Part shown: piece after piece, positions 26,103-34,542 of the stretch | Position numbering within the stretch: the first letter of the stretch is position 1 | Layout: every line of letters begins with the position of its first letter | NCBI GenBank assembly: GCA_964514485.1 | Contig: CAZEWG010000005.1 | Location: 1-64,000, forward strand | Direction: 5' to 3' | DNA from: JAEZAA01 sp964514485 | Lineage (GTDB): Bacteria > Pseudomonadota > Gammaproteobacteria > Pseudomonadales > Oleiphilaceae | Length of the DNA stretch: 64,000 nucleotides | Made by a program: the position numbers and the translations under genes | The notes under the pieces: generated by a model | The model's input: only the letters and a program-made list of their open reading frames with translations | Told to the model about the DNA's origin: nothing | The model's database searches: none

Positions 26103-28556
26103 TCAAGTCAGGGCGCAGACGTTTCTCGCACACAGGTGATGCTCGCTGCGGATCAGGGTGAACTGGCAGCTGTCCTGGGAGGCCAGGTGCCGGATGTGGC
26201 CGCGATAGGCCACGGTAATTGGCGGCGCCAGGGTGCGGTGGCTGTGGATTTTCAAATGGTCGTGGGTAATGGTGACCGTCAGCTGGTGACGCCGATAGCG
26301 CATGCGGAACTCCAGGCAGGTCAGCTCGTCGGGCAGGGCGGGGTTGAAGTGCAGGATGTCGGCGCGGGGCTCGATTCCGGTGAATCCCCGTTGTACCAGG
26401 TCGACGGTGCCGGCCATGGCGCCCAGGTGGATCCCTTCCGCCGTGGTGCCACCCTGAATATCGCTGATATCGCTGTTCAGAGCCTGCATGAAAAGGGGCC
26501 AGGCCTGGGCTCGGCTGATGCGACTTAACACCCAGGCATGCACGATCCAGCTCAGGGTCGAGCCATGTGAAGTGCGCTGCAGGTAATAGTTGACATTGCG
26601 GGGTACGATATCCCGGTCATACTCATAGCCCAGCCGCTCGAACAGGTAGGCCAGCTCCTCGGAAGAAAACAGGTAAAACAGCATCAGCACGTCGGCCTGC
26701 TTGGAGGCCTTGTAGCGGTTGACGTTGTCGTTTTCGGCTTCCAGAATCCGGTCCAGACGCTGGATGTCGCCATACTTTTCCCGGTAGCCGTCCCAGTTGA
26801 ACTCCTCCAGATTCTCATAGCCTTCGAACTGGCTGATGATGCGATCGCCATGGAAGGGGATAACCAGATTACGGCTGATGCTGTCCCAGTGCCGGAGTTC
26901 CCGCTTGTCCAGTTTCAGCTTCTCCCGGAGTTTGCTGAAGCGTTCTTCCGGCAGGAGCTCGGCAATATCCCGTGCCCGACACAGCAGCCAGGCCGCCATC
27001 ACATTGGTATAGGCATTGTTGTTCAGGCCCCTCTCTTCCTGGGGCGGCGTGTCGGGATAAGCGGTGTGGTATTCGTCCGGCCCCATCACTTCATGAATTT
27101 CATACTGGCCGGTTTTCATGTTGTAGCGGGCCTGGCTGGCCCAGAAGCGGGAGATCTCAAAGAACATTTCGGCGCCGTAGTCGTAGAGAAATTCATAATC
27201 CTCGGTGATTTCGTAATAGCGCCAGATATTGAGGGCGATGGCCGCGTTGATATGGCGCTGGCGATAACTGGTGTCGGGAAGCCAGCGGCCGGACTTGGGG
27301 TTGAGATGAAGCTTTTGGGTTTCCTCGCGCCCGGTACTGCCGCTCTGCCAGGGATACATGGCGCCCTTGAGTCCCGCCTCCCGGGCGTTGGCACGCGCCT
27401 CTTCAAGGCGCCGATAGCGATAGCGCAACAGGGCACGGGTGAGAATGGGAATGCGCAGCGTCAGGTAGGGGAAGATAAACAACTCGTCCCAGAAAATATG
27501 GCCCCGATAGGCTTCGCCGTGCCAGCCCCGGGCGGGAACGCTCACGTCCTGGTCGATGCTGTGCAGGGAAACGGTCTGCAGCAGGTGGAAAATGTGCAGC
27601 CGCAGTTTCATGTTGGCATCATCGGTTTCAGGGGCTTCCACCTTGATGTCGCACTCTTCCCAAAGTTGCTTCCAGGCCTGCTGATGCTCATTCAAGAGCT
27701 CCTCAAAGGGGGCGGCCCGCATAATCGAGGTTTCTGCCGCGGTGAGGGGTTCGGTGATGGCCAGGTCCCGGGAGCTGTGTAGCGCGACCGTCTTTTCGAT
27801 CCGCAGGGGCTGATTCTGTTGCACCGTCAGCGGGTAGAGCAGAAAGATCTGAGCATGGTCGGCCTCGAGCTGGGGTTCTGGATGGATGGGATGACCATCC
27901 TGGTAGAGGACATTTCTGGCCACCATGGCGATTTCGATGCGGGACTGTCGGGTGCGGACCTGCACGGCAATCGATTCCTCACCCAGCCGCCGGGTTCCCA
28001 GATGATCCAGATGCTGGCTCTCCAGCCCCCGATAACGGGCAACGCCTTCGTTGCGCACGTTGCCGTCCAGCCCCGACCGCAAGGTGATTTCCCCCGACCA
28101 GTTCTCGGGGGTCAGCTCCAGGGAAATCGCGGCCAGCCGCGGGTTCGCCATACTGACAAAGCGCTGTTCACGCCACCAGGTGATCCTGCCCTGGGGATCC
28201 TGAAAGCGAATACTGCGTTGCAGCACACCGGTCTTGAGAATGAGCTGAAGGCGATATTCCAGGGGGGTGAACTGATCGAGCCGAAACCAGTCCCCGTCGC
28301 CGATGCGGAAGGTGAGGGGCAGCCAGTTGGGTAGATTGACCAGGTCCTCGTTTTCCACTTCGCGACCGGCAACGGTGGAGGTTTGCCGGTCGTAGCAGCC
28401 GGCCAGATAGGTGCCGGGGTAATGGATGCTGTCGTTGTGGCAACAGGTAGACGCGCCCCGGGTGACAAAGTAGCCGTTGCCGGTCGCACAAAGCGCTTCC
28501 CGCAGGCCTTCGTGGGCCGGGTCATAATGGTCGTATTCCAGTATCCAGTTCTTCAT
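26103..28556 (-). CDS. Glycoside hydrolase family 65 disaccharide phosphorylase
   Basis: 817-aa GH65 enzyme (maltose, trehalose, kojibiose or glucosylglycerol phosphorylase type), which phosphorolyses alpha-glucosides with inversion to beta-glucose-1-phosphate. The catalytic acid is Glu495 in GPDEYH (492-497). The phosphate pocket is seen as KQAD (619-622) and SHGSTLS (663-669), and a substrate-binding segment is HGEAYRGHIFWDE at about 346-358. The order is an N-terminal beta-sandwich, (alpha/alpha)6 barrel, then a C-terminal beta-domain. Which disaccharide is cleaved cannot be told. No sugar transporter is adjacent, so the substrate may be internal, for example a compatible solute. Start at the ATG at 28556, with a weak ribosome site. 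Confidence 0.9.
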   Translation of the reverse strand: MKNWILEYDHYDPAHEGLREALCATGNGYFVTRGASTCCHNDSIHYPGTYLAGCYDRQTSTVAGREVENEDLVNLPNWLPLTFRIGDGDWFRLDQFTPLEYRLQLILKTGVLQRSIRFQDPQGRITWWREQRFVSMANPRLAAISLELTPENWSGEITLRSGLDGNVRNEGVARYRGLESQHLDHLGTRRLGEESIAVQVRTRQSRIEIAMVARNVLYQDGHPIHPEPQLEADHAQIFLLYPLTVQQNQPLRIEKTVALHSSRDLAITEPLTAAETSIMRAAPFEELLNEHQQAWKQLWEECDIKVEAPETDDANMKLRLHIFHLLQTVSLHSIDQDVSVPARGWHGEAYRGHIFWDELFIFPYLTLRIPILTRALLRYRYRRLEEARANAREAGLKGAMYPWQSGSTGREETQKLHLNPKSGRWLPDTSYRQRHINAAIALNIWRYYEITEDYEFLYDYGAEMFFEISRFWASQARYNMKTGQYEIHEVMGPDEYHTAYPDTPPQEERGLNNNAYTNVMAAWLLCRARDIAELLPEERFSKLREKLKLDKRELRHWDSISRNLVIPFHGDRIISQFEGYENLEEFNWDGYREKYGDIQRLDRILEAENDNVNRYKASKQADVLMLFYLFSSEELAYLFERLGYEYDRDIVPRNVNYYLQRTSHGSTLSWIVHAWVLSRISRAQAWPLFMQALNSDISDIQGGTTAEGIHLGAMAGTVDLVQRGFTGIEPRADILHFNPALPDELTCLEFRMRYRRHQLTVTITHDHLKIHSHRTLAPPITVAYRGHIRHLASQDSCQFTLIRSEHHLCARNVCALT

Positions 28557-28717
28557 CGTGCGGGTCCCGAACGAAAGAAGGGGCAGGTTCCGACGTGTGC
28601 CGTCCGGTTTCCAGTTAGGGCCGGCCTCTATAAAAATTTACAGTAAGGCTTGGATAATCCTTATGGAGAGCGACCGGGTTCTTGGTTGAGGAAGGCGCAG
28701 GATGAGCGCGCATCCTC

Positions 28718-28751
28718 AATATGGATTGTTTGAGAATATGGATTGCTTGAG
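28718..28751. repeat. Tandem 17-bp direct repeat upstream of the GH65 gene
   Basis: AATATGGATTGTTTGAG (28718-28734) is followed without spacer by the same 17 bases with one change (28735-28751). Next to it, AGGATG and CATCCT form an inverted repeat with a 6-nt spacer at about 28700-28717. The block lies between the stop of the 471-aa gene (8 bp away) and the GH65 start (about 165 bp away). It could bind a regulator of the GH65 unit, or be a slipped duplication. Confidence 0.5.
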
Positions 28752-28758
28752 GGTGGGC

Positions 28759-30174
28759 TCAGCGGCGCCGGAACCGGGCAGCCAGGCGCTGGCGCCAGTT
28801 GGGAGTGGGTTGCTCGGGTGGTATGGGCCAGTGGGAGTCTTTGCTTTCACACTGGACGATACCATGAGCGCCCAGGCGCAAGCGCCAGCGCTGTGCCAGG
28901 GGGTGGGGCTGCTCTGGGCTGGTAAACACCAAAAGCAGGTTGTAGTCGTGCTGCTTCTCGATGGGGTGGGCCTCGATCGGCGCATTGGGATCGGCAGGGT
29001 CTTCACAGCTAAACAGTTGTTTGCCCGTGTTCTCGATCATTTCGCACAAGGCCTCGCAATCCAGTTCCAGACGCTCCTGGAGCTGATCCTTTTCCAGCGC
29101 ACTCCTGTCCAGGGTGAGTCGTGAGCGGTAGCAGATGATCCACCGCTCTTCATTGGTGACCCATTTTCCGGAATGCTCCAGTACCTGCTGGGGCAGTTCG
29201 GGCAGTTTGCGATAATCCAGCCAGGCCAGCTGCTGAGCCAACAGTTTGCGAGTGTAGGGCATGAGCAGGCGGATCTTCCAGCGTGGCTTGCCCTTGCGTA
29301 ACCAGCGGGTGATGGTGGCGATCATGTCGTCGCGGAGCAAATCACGCACGGCGTAGATCAGGGCGATCGTCAGCAGCAGGGTCAAAGACAGCTGCTGATT
29401 GCCGGCCCGGGTATTGAACAGGAAATAGGTGAACAGCGACATGATCAGCGTGGTTGAGGCCGCCTTGACCAACTTTTGGGTTCCCGGCCCCAGCTCAATG
29501 ACTTTGGTGCGTAATACCACCGGATATTCCAACAGCCGGTGGTACAGACTCATGCGGTTCCACACCCGGGTCGGGTTGCCCTGCAGGTCGCTTAGGTATT
29601 CCTGTTCCCGGCGGTGGCGGTGCTCTTTGTGTAAAAAATCCCGAATCGCCTCTTGCAGCTCCTCCTCCTGTTGGGCGAACTCTTCCTGAGCCATGCATTC
29701 CAGAAAGAACTGCTCCGCGTGCCAGGAAAAATAAATGTCCAGGTGTCGGAAGTAGCGTTGCTGGCTGCTTTGTTCGGGTTTGGCGCGGCGTATGCGTGCG
29801 GCGAAATTCTGGCTCAGGCGCAGGGCCCGTTTGAGGGGCTCGGCGGCAAGTCCGGAGGCCTGGATCTGCTGACGCAGACGCTCCAAAGAGGCCCGGTATT
29901 GGAACAGCCAGGAGCCGTAGAGGATCTCGTAGTGTGGTGAGAGCAGCGTATAGGAACTGTCGGTTTTACTGGCCCGATCCTGGTCCGGCAGCCCCATCAG
30001 CCCGAAACGGTGGGAGATGGAGTTGAAGAAGAAGTCTTTCTCCGTCATCGTCCAGGCGGAAAAATTCCCTTCATGGGGGGTAAACAGATACATCTCGACC
30101 TGATAACGCCCGACCTCTTTCAAGGTGCGGGTAAACTGGAGGCGATAATCACCCTTGCGCTTCATTGAAAACAT
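28759..30174 (-). CDS. Unrecognised two-TM membrane protein
   Basis: 471-aa protein I do not recognise. Residues 1-230 are hydrophilic, rich in Arg, Gln and Glu, with a likely coiled-coil stretch at about 160-195 (QEEFAQQEEELQEAIRDF). Two hydrophobic segments follow at ~238-254 and ~261-276 with a short loop, then a second soluble region of ~190 residues with a basic tail (QRLAARFRRR). The topology is therefore two cytoplasmic domains around a membrane hairpin. Start at the ATG at 30174, with GGGGA 5-6 nt upstream; a TTG at 30186 is possible. It precedes the GH65 and beta-phosphoglucomutase genes on the same strand with a 202-bp gap, so it may or may not share their transcript. Confidence 0.7.
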   Translation of the reverse strand: MFSMKRKGDYRLQFTRTLKEVGRYQVEMYLFTPHEGNFSAWTMTEKDFFFNSISHRFGLMGLPDQDRASKTDSSYTLLSPHYEILYGSWLFQYRASLERLRQQIQASGLAAEPLKRALRLSQNFAARIRRAKPEQSSQQRYFRHLDIYFSWHAEQFFLECMAQEEFAQQEEELQEAIRDFLHKEHRHRREQEYLSDLQGNPTRVWNRMSLYHRLLEYPVVLRTKVIELGPGTQKLVKAASTTLIMSLFTYFLFNTRAGNQQLSLTLLLTIALIYAVRDLLRDDMIATITRWLRKGKPRWKIRLLMPYTRKLLAQQLAWLDYRKLPELPQQVLEHSGKWVTNEERWIICYRSRLTLDRSALEKDQLQERLELDCEALCEMIENTGKQLFSCEDPADPNAPIEAHPIEKQHDYNLLLVFTSPEQPHPLAQRWRLRLGAHGIVQCESKDSHWPIPPEQPTPNWRQRLAARFRRR

Positions 30175-30793
30175 GTTTATCCCCAATAACAGCGTTATTC
30201 AGTCAGTCGAGATTGGATCTCCGGGCCGCTATCCGAGCTTTTTATCTTAGCATGAGCCGGCCGGAAGGCAGGCAGAAGCCGTCGCGCCAAGCGTGGTTTG
30301 ACGCGGTCAGTTGATCGCTAAAAGGACAGCAAGGAAGAGAGCCTCATTACAGAGGGGATCTGTGCACAAGCCACTTCATGGCAGGATCCGGATACCTGTG
30401 CCACCATTCTAGAAGTCCCGCTTCACAATGATTAGTTAGTGTTTTCCCACATACTGGAGCAGGGACGGCTTGAAGTTGGCGAAAGAAATTCTCGGCGAAC
30501 TGAGGAGTGTCGGGCAGATCTGGGTGTCTACCCGCAAAGCGCCAACCCTTTATAAAAGGTGGAGCCCAAAACCTGTCCAGACAGACATGGGACTGCCGCT
30601 AAAACTTATGCGCGGGAGTGGGCATGCGCCATACGAAAAAACAGAACGGCGATATTTCGGTCTGCAGGGATTTATAAGAAGAATTTTATAAAACGTTGAC
30701 TAGATCCCTGGTTCTTTTTGAACGCTTGAGGACTAATAAAGAAGTACTTTGCTGAATTACTAAGTAGAAGAGTCTCTACCTAGAAGGAAGAAA
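30175..30793. other. 619-bp intergenic region
   Basis: A and T content rises towards the tRNA-Leu gene. The region holds REP-like copy C (30512-30533), a short palindrome CTGTCCAGACAG near 30577-30588, and several AT-rich stretches that could be promoters for the leftward 471-aa gene. I see no convincing gene. Confidence 0.5.
30512..30533 (+). repeat. REP-like palindrome, copy C
   Basis: GGGCAGA ... TCTACCC, 22 nt, matching copy A (12217-12238) at all but a few positions and in the same orientation. One arm pair has become a G·U/C-A type mismatch, so it is a slightly decayed copy. Confidence 0.5.
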
Positions 30794-30880
30794 TGGTGCC
30801 GAGGAGAGGACTTGAACCTCCACGGGGTTGCCCCCACTAACACCTGAAGCTAGCGTGTCTACCAATTTCACCACCTCGGC
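30794..30880 (-). tRNA. tRNA-Leu (anticodon CAG)
   Basis: 87 nt including encoded CCA (30794-30796). The acceptor stem GCCGAGG/CCTCGGC, the class II variable arm (GTGGGGGCAACCCCGT) and the anticodon loop TTCAGGT give CAG, reading CUG codons. A tRNA-Leu before rnr is also the order in Pseudomonas, although here the tRNA is on the opposite strand to rnr. Confidence 0.95.
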
Positions 30881-31056
30881 ACTGACCGACAAGCCTATGT
30901 CACTAAAGACTTTTTGGAGGAGCCTTTGTGGCGTTGCCTCTGTCAGTGGCGCGTACTTTACCGAGGGGCTGGGGTGTTGTCAACACTTTCTTTAAAGTTT
31001 GATGAAGAAATTCTTTTGCGCGCGGTAAGTTCGTGTAGGGAGTAGAGGGATGCGGC

Positions 31057-31062
31057 TATAAT
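31057..31062 (+). promoter_or_regulatory. Probable -10 element of the rnr promoter
   Basis: A consensus TATAAT lies about 65 nt before the rnr start, with no good -35 at 17-nt spacing. Transcription would begin near 31069 and give a ~60-nt leader. Confidence 0.45.
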
Positions 31063-31128
31063 CGATACAAATTTCGCGCAGTGCTTGTATATGGATCAAG
31101 TCTCGATGCGCTCATTATGGAAAGTTAA

Positions 31129-33594
31129 ATGGTAAAGAAGAAAGTAACAAAGAAAGACCCTCATTTTGCGCGTGAGGCGGAAAAGTACGAAAACCCCATC
31201 GCCAGTCGCGAATTCATCCTCGACCATCTGCAAAAAAGACAAGGGCCGGCAACGCTGCCGGAGCTTGCGCAGGAACTGAGTCTGACGGATGACACCTCCT
31301 ACGAGGCATTACGCCGTCGCTTGATTGCCATGACCCGGGACGGCCAGTTGGCTTGTAACCGTCGTGGCGCGTATGGCGTGATCAGCAAAATGAACCTGGT
31401 ACGGGGTCGTGTACAAGGGCATCGGGATGGTTATGGTTTTCTGATTGCGGAAGATGGCAAAGGCGATATTTACCTGCATGCCCGGCAGATGCGCACGGTT
31501 TTCGATGGTGATATCGCAGTGGTGCGCCTGGATGGTCTCGATGAGAAAGGGCGCCGCGAAGGTGTCATTGTCGAGGTGTTGGAGCGTAATACCCACATGC
31601 TGGTGGGGCGCTTCTTTGAAGAAGAAGGCGTGGCCTTCGTGGTGCCGGACAACCGCCGCCTGAATCAGGACATCCTGATTGCCCCCGAGCGCAAGCAGAA
31701 CGCCCGCCATGGCCAGTATGTGGTGGTGGAAATCCTGCAGCAGCCCACGTTTCGCACCAAGGCGATTGGGCAGATCACCGAAGTGTTGGGGGATCACTTG
31801 GCCCCTGGCATGGAAATCGATGTGGCGATTCGTTCCCACGGTATTCCTTTTGTCTGGCCGCAGGAGCTGGAACAAGAGGTGGCGGGCCTCTCCAACGAGG
31901 TTAAAGAAGCCGACAAGAAGGCCCGGGTGGATATCAGACATTTGCCGCTGGTCACCATTGATGGTGAGGATGCCAAAGACTTCGACGACGCCGTGTACTG
32001 TGAAGTCAAAAAGGGCGGAGGCTGGCGTTTATATGTGGCCATCGCCGATGTGTCCCATTATGTCAGGCCCGGCACTGCCCTGGATAATGAGGCGGTACAG
32101 CGGGGCAACTCGGTGTACTTTCCCGATTATGTAATCCCCATGCTGCCGGAGATTTTGTCGAACGGCTTGTGTTCCCTGAACCCGGACGTGGATCGTCTGT
32201 GCATGGTGTGCGAGATGACCGTCAGTGCCCAGGGGCGGGTCAGCGGCTATAAGTTCTATGAAGGGGTGATGCGCTCCCACGCTCGGCTGACCTATACCAA
32301 GGTCGCCACCATGATGCAGGATGCCGGCTCCAAAGAAGGGCAGCGTCTACGGGAAGACTATCGTCCCCTGGTGCCTGCCCTGGAAAACCTCTATGAGCTT
32401 TACCATGCCCTGCGGGAAGAGCGTGAGCGGCGTGGTGCCATTGATTTTGACACGGTGGAAACCCGAATCATTTTCGGTGAGAACCGCAAGATTGATGAAA
32501 TCGTCCCGGTGATCCGGAATGACGCTCACCGCCTGATTGAAGAGTGCATGCTGTGCGCCAACGTCTGCGCGGCCCGACTGCTGGAAAAATATAACGTGAT
32601 CGGGCTGTATCGGGTGCATGAAGGGCCCACGGCTGAAAAGCTGGAGAATCTGCGCTCATTCCTGGGCGAGCTGGGGCTGAACCTGCGGGGCGGTGACAAG
32701 CCGACACCGGATGATTATCAGCGCCTGTTACAGGAAGTAGCGGAACGGCCAGATGCCACCCTGATTCAGACCATGATGCTAAGGTCTCTGAGTCAGGCGG
32801 TGTATACGCCGGACAATCAGGGTCACTTCGGTCTGAACTATAAGTCCTATACCCATTTTACGTCGCCGATCCGTCGTTATCCGGATTTGCTGGTGCATCG
32901 CGCCATCAAGAGCCTGATTCGCGGTGAGGGTGATGTGCCCAATGTGGTGCGGGTCAAAGGGGCGGCCCCGGTTCCCAAGCATGAGCGCTACCAGTATGAC
33001 ATGGGCCGGATGCTGGCCATGGGCGAGCATTGTTCCATGACGGAGCGTCGGGCCGATGAGGCTACCCGGGATGTGGCCAGTTGGCTGAAGTGCGAATACC
33101 TCCAGCAGCACCTGGGGTCAGACTTTGACGGGGTGGTCTCGGCGGTGGTGCCTTTTGGTCTCTTTGTCGAGCTGAAGGATTTGTATGTGGAGGGACTGGT
33201 GCATGTTTCTTCACTGAATAGCGACTATTACAACTATGATGCGGCCCGCCAGCGTTTGGTCGGCGAACGGACCGGGACCAGCTACCGGCTGGGGGACACC
33301 GTGCGGGTCAAGGTGGTGCGGATTGATCTGGCTGACCGCAAGATCGATTTTGAGCTGATTGGCCAGCCGGCGCGCCAGCGCAAGTCCAAGTCGGGCGGCA
33401 AGGGCGATGGTAAAGGCAAACGGGACGGCACCTTTGTGCCAGATGCTGATACCAAGCCCTCCAAGCAGGATAAGAAGACGGCGCGGCGCGCAACTAAACA
33501 GGAACTGCGGGAGGCAATCCTGGGCAAGCCGGGTGGCGGAAAGGCTCCGGGAGCGGGGAAAAAGACACGGCGTAGAAGCGGTAAAAAACGTTAA
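31129..33594 (+). CDS. rnr: Ribonuclease R
   Basis: 821-aa processive 3'-5' exoribonuclease that degrades structured RNA and acts in rRNA quality control and trans-translation. Domain order: N-terminal winged helix (~20-85), two cold-shock domains, the RNB catalytic domain with DGEDAKDFDDAVYC (metal-binding Asp cluster), S1 domain at about 650-735 (GVVSAVVPFGLFVEL), and a Lys/Arg/Gly-rich tail of ~80 residues (RQRKSKSGGKGDGKGK...). It is first gene of the rnr–rlmB pair, 55 bp apart. The ribosome site is weak. Confidence 0.97.
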   Translation: MVKKKVTKKDPHFAREAEKYENPIASREFILDHLQKRQGPATLPELAQELSLTDDTSYEALRRRLIAMTRDGQLACNRRGAYGVISKMNLVRGRVQGHRDGYGFLIAEDGKGDIYLHARQMRTVFDGDIAVVRLDGLDEKGRREGVIVEVLERNTHMLVGRFFEEEGVAFVVPDNRRLNQDILIAPERKQNARHGQYVVVEILQQPTFRTKAIGQITEVLGDHLAPGMEIDVAIRSHGIPFVWPQELEQEVAGLSNEVKEADKKARVDIRHLPLVTIDGEDAKDFDDAVYCEVKKGGGWRLYVAIADVSHYVRPGTALDNEAVQRGNSVYFPDYVIPMLPEILSNGLCSLNPDVDRLCMVCEMTVSAQGRVSGYKFYEGVMRSHARLTYTKVATMMQDAGSKEGQRLREDYRPLVPALENLYELYHALREERERRGAIDFDTVETRIIFGENRKIDEIVPVIRNDAHRLIEECMLCANVCAARLLEKYNVIGLYRVHEGPTAEKLENLRSFLGELGLNLRGGDKPTPDDYQRLLQEVAERPDATLIQTMMLRSLSQAVYTPDNQGHFGLNYKSYTHFTSPIRRYPDLLVHRAIKSLIRGEGDVPNVVRVKGAAPVPKHERYQYDMGRMLAMGEHCSMTERRADEATRDVASWLKCEYLQQHLGSDFDGVVSAVVPFGLFVELKDLYVEGLVHVSSLNSDYYNYDAARQRLVGERTGTSYRLGDTVRVKVVRIDLADRKIDFELIGQPARQRKSKSGGKGDGKGKRDGTFVPDADTKPSKQDKKTARRATKQELREAILGKPGGGKAPGAGKKTRRRSGKKR

Positions 33595-33649
33595 ATGGCG
33601 TGCGTTGGTTTGATGAACGTTAATTCAAGTCTCGGTTGTTGAGAGCCCC

Positions 33650-34399
33650 ATGCAGGAATTTGATTATATTTTCGGCATTCATGCCGTATCGACCTTATTG
33701 AAACGCCGCCCTAAGGATATTTCGCGCCTGCTCATTGCACGCGGACGGCGCGACCCGCGCATGCAGGAGTTAATGCAGCTCGCCCAGTCCAAGCACCTTC
33801 GCTGGGAGGAAACCACCAAGGAAGAGCTGGATCGCCTGGTTGAGGGGGTGCATCAGGGCGTGGTGGCCTGTTGCGAACTCACCCCGGAAAAGGGGGAGGG
33901 GGATCTGGTTGATTTGCTGGACGCCATTGAGGGGCCGCCGTTCCTGTTGGTGCTGGATGGTGTGACCGACCCTCATAACCTGGGGGCCTGCTTGCGGACT
34001 GCCGATGCTGCCGGCGTGCATCTGGTGATTGTGCCCAAGGACAAGTCCGCACCGCTGAATGCCACGGCGCGAAAGGTTGCCTGTGGCGCGGCCGATGCGG
34101 TGCCGGTGGTACGGGTCACCAACTTGGCGCGTACCCTGCGAGAGTTGCAGGAGCGGGGCATCTGGCTGGTGGGCACCACCGGCGATGTGGAAGCCACCAT
34201 TTATGAGGTGGATCTGAAAGGCCCGCTGGCGTTGGTGATGGGGGCCGAGGAAAAAGGCATGCGCCGCCTGACCCGGGAGCATTGCGATTTGCTGGCTCAG
34301 ATTCCCATGCACGGCGAGGTCAGCAGTCTAAACGTGTCGGTGGCAACCGGTGTGTGCCTGTTCGAGGCGGTGCGTCAGCGTCGCGGGATGCAGTCCTAG
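33650..34399 (+). CDS. rlmB: 23S rRNA 2'-O-methyltransferase RlmB
   Basis: 249-aa SpoU-family (SPOUT) methyltransferase that methylates the 2'-O of G2251 of 23S rRNA (E. coli numbering) with S-adenosylmethionine. The N-terminal L30e-like substrate-binding domain begins FGIHAVSTLLKRRP. The three SpoU motifs are present: NLGACLRTADAAG, VMGAEEKGMRRL and SLNVSVATGVCLFE, the last two forming the trefoil knot. It follows rnr, as in Pseudomonas and E. coli. Confidence 0.97.
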   Translation: MQEFDYIFGIHAVSTLLKRRPKDISRLLIARGRRDPRMQELMQLAQSKHLRWEETTKEELDRLVEGVHQGVVACCELTPEKGEGDLVDLLDAIEGPPFLLVLDGVTDPHNLGACLRTADAAGVHLVIVPKDKSAPLNATARKVACGAADAVPVVRVTNLARTLRELQERGIWLVGTTGDVEATIYEVDLKGPLALVMGAEEKGMRRLTREHCDLLAQIPMHGEVSSLNVSVATGVCLFEAVRQRRGMQS

Positions 34400-34433
34400 C
34401 GCTGCAAAAGACCTGCTCTGAAGTGGGTTTCTC

Positions 34434-34462
34434 TTGCGCGCCATGGCAAAGCTCACTAAAAT
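34434..34462 (+). promoter_or_regulatory. Sigma-70 promoter of the rpsF operon
   Basis: TTGCGC (34434-34439) and TAAAAT (34457-34462) are separated by exactly 17 nt. The predicted start near 34469 gives a leader of about 75 nt before rpsF. Confidence 0.6.
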
Positions 34463-34467
34463 GCGCG

Positions 34468-34542
34468 GTTCCGGAAAAACCGGAACGACTCCTTGCTTCT
34501 CCCGATGGGCGGGGGAGGCTGTCTAAACCGTAAGGAGAGACA
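34468..34542 (+). promoter_or_regulatory. Structured rpsF leader, candidate bS6:bS18 autoregulatory RNA
   Basis: The leader contains a GTTCCGG/CCGGAAC hairpin (34468-34486, loop AAAAA) and a second stem built from CTTCTCCC and GGGGGAGG. It is followed by CTAAACCG just before the AAGGAG ribosome site. In many bacteria the bS6:bS18 complex represses its own operon by binding a CCG-containing bulge near this position. Assignment is by position and the presence of these elements only. Confidence 0.4.

Noticed and set aside
30470..30691. 73-codon open frame in the 30.2-30.8 kb gap
   Set aside because: It contains the REP-like palindrome copy C in its middle, has a TTG-type or weak start and no protein-like pattern.
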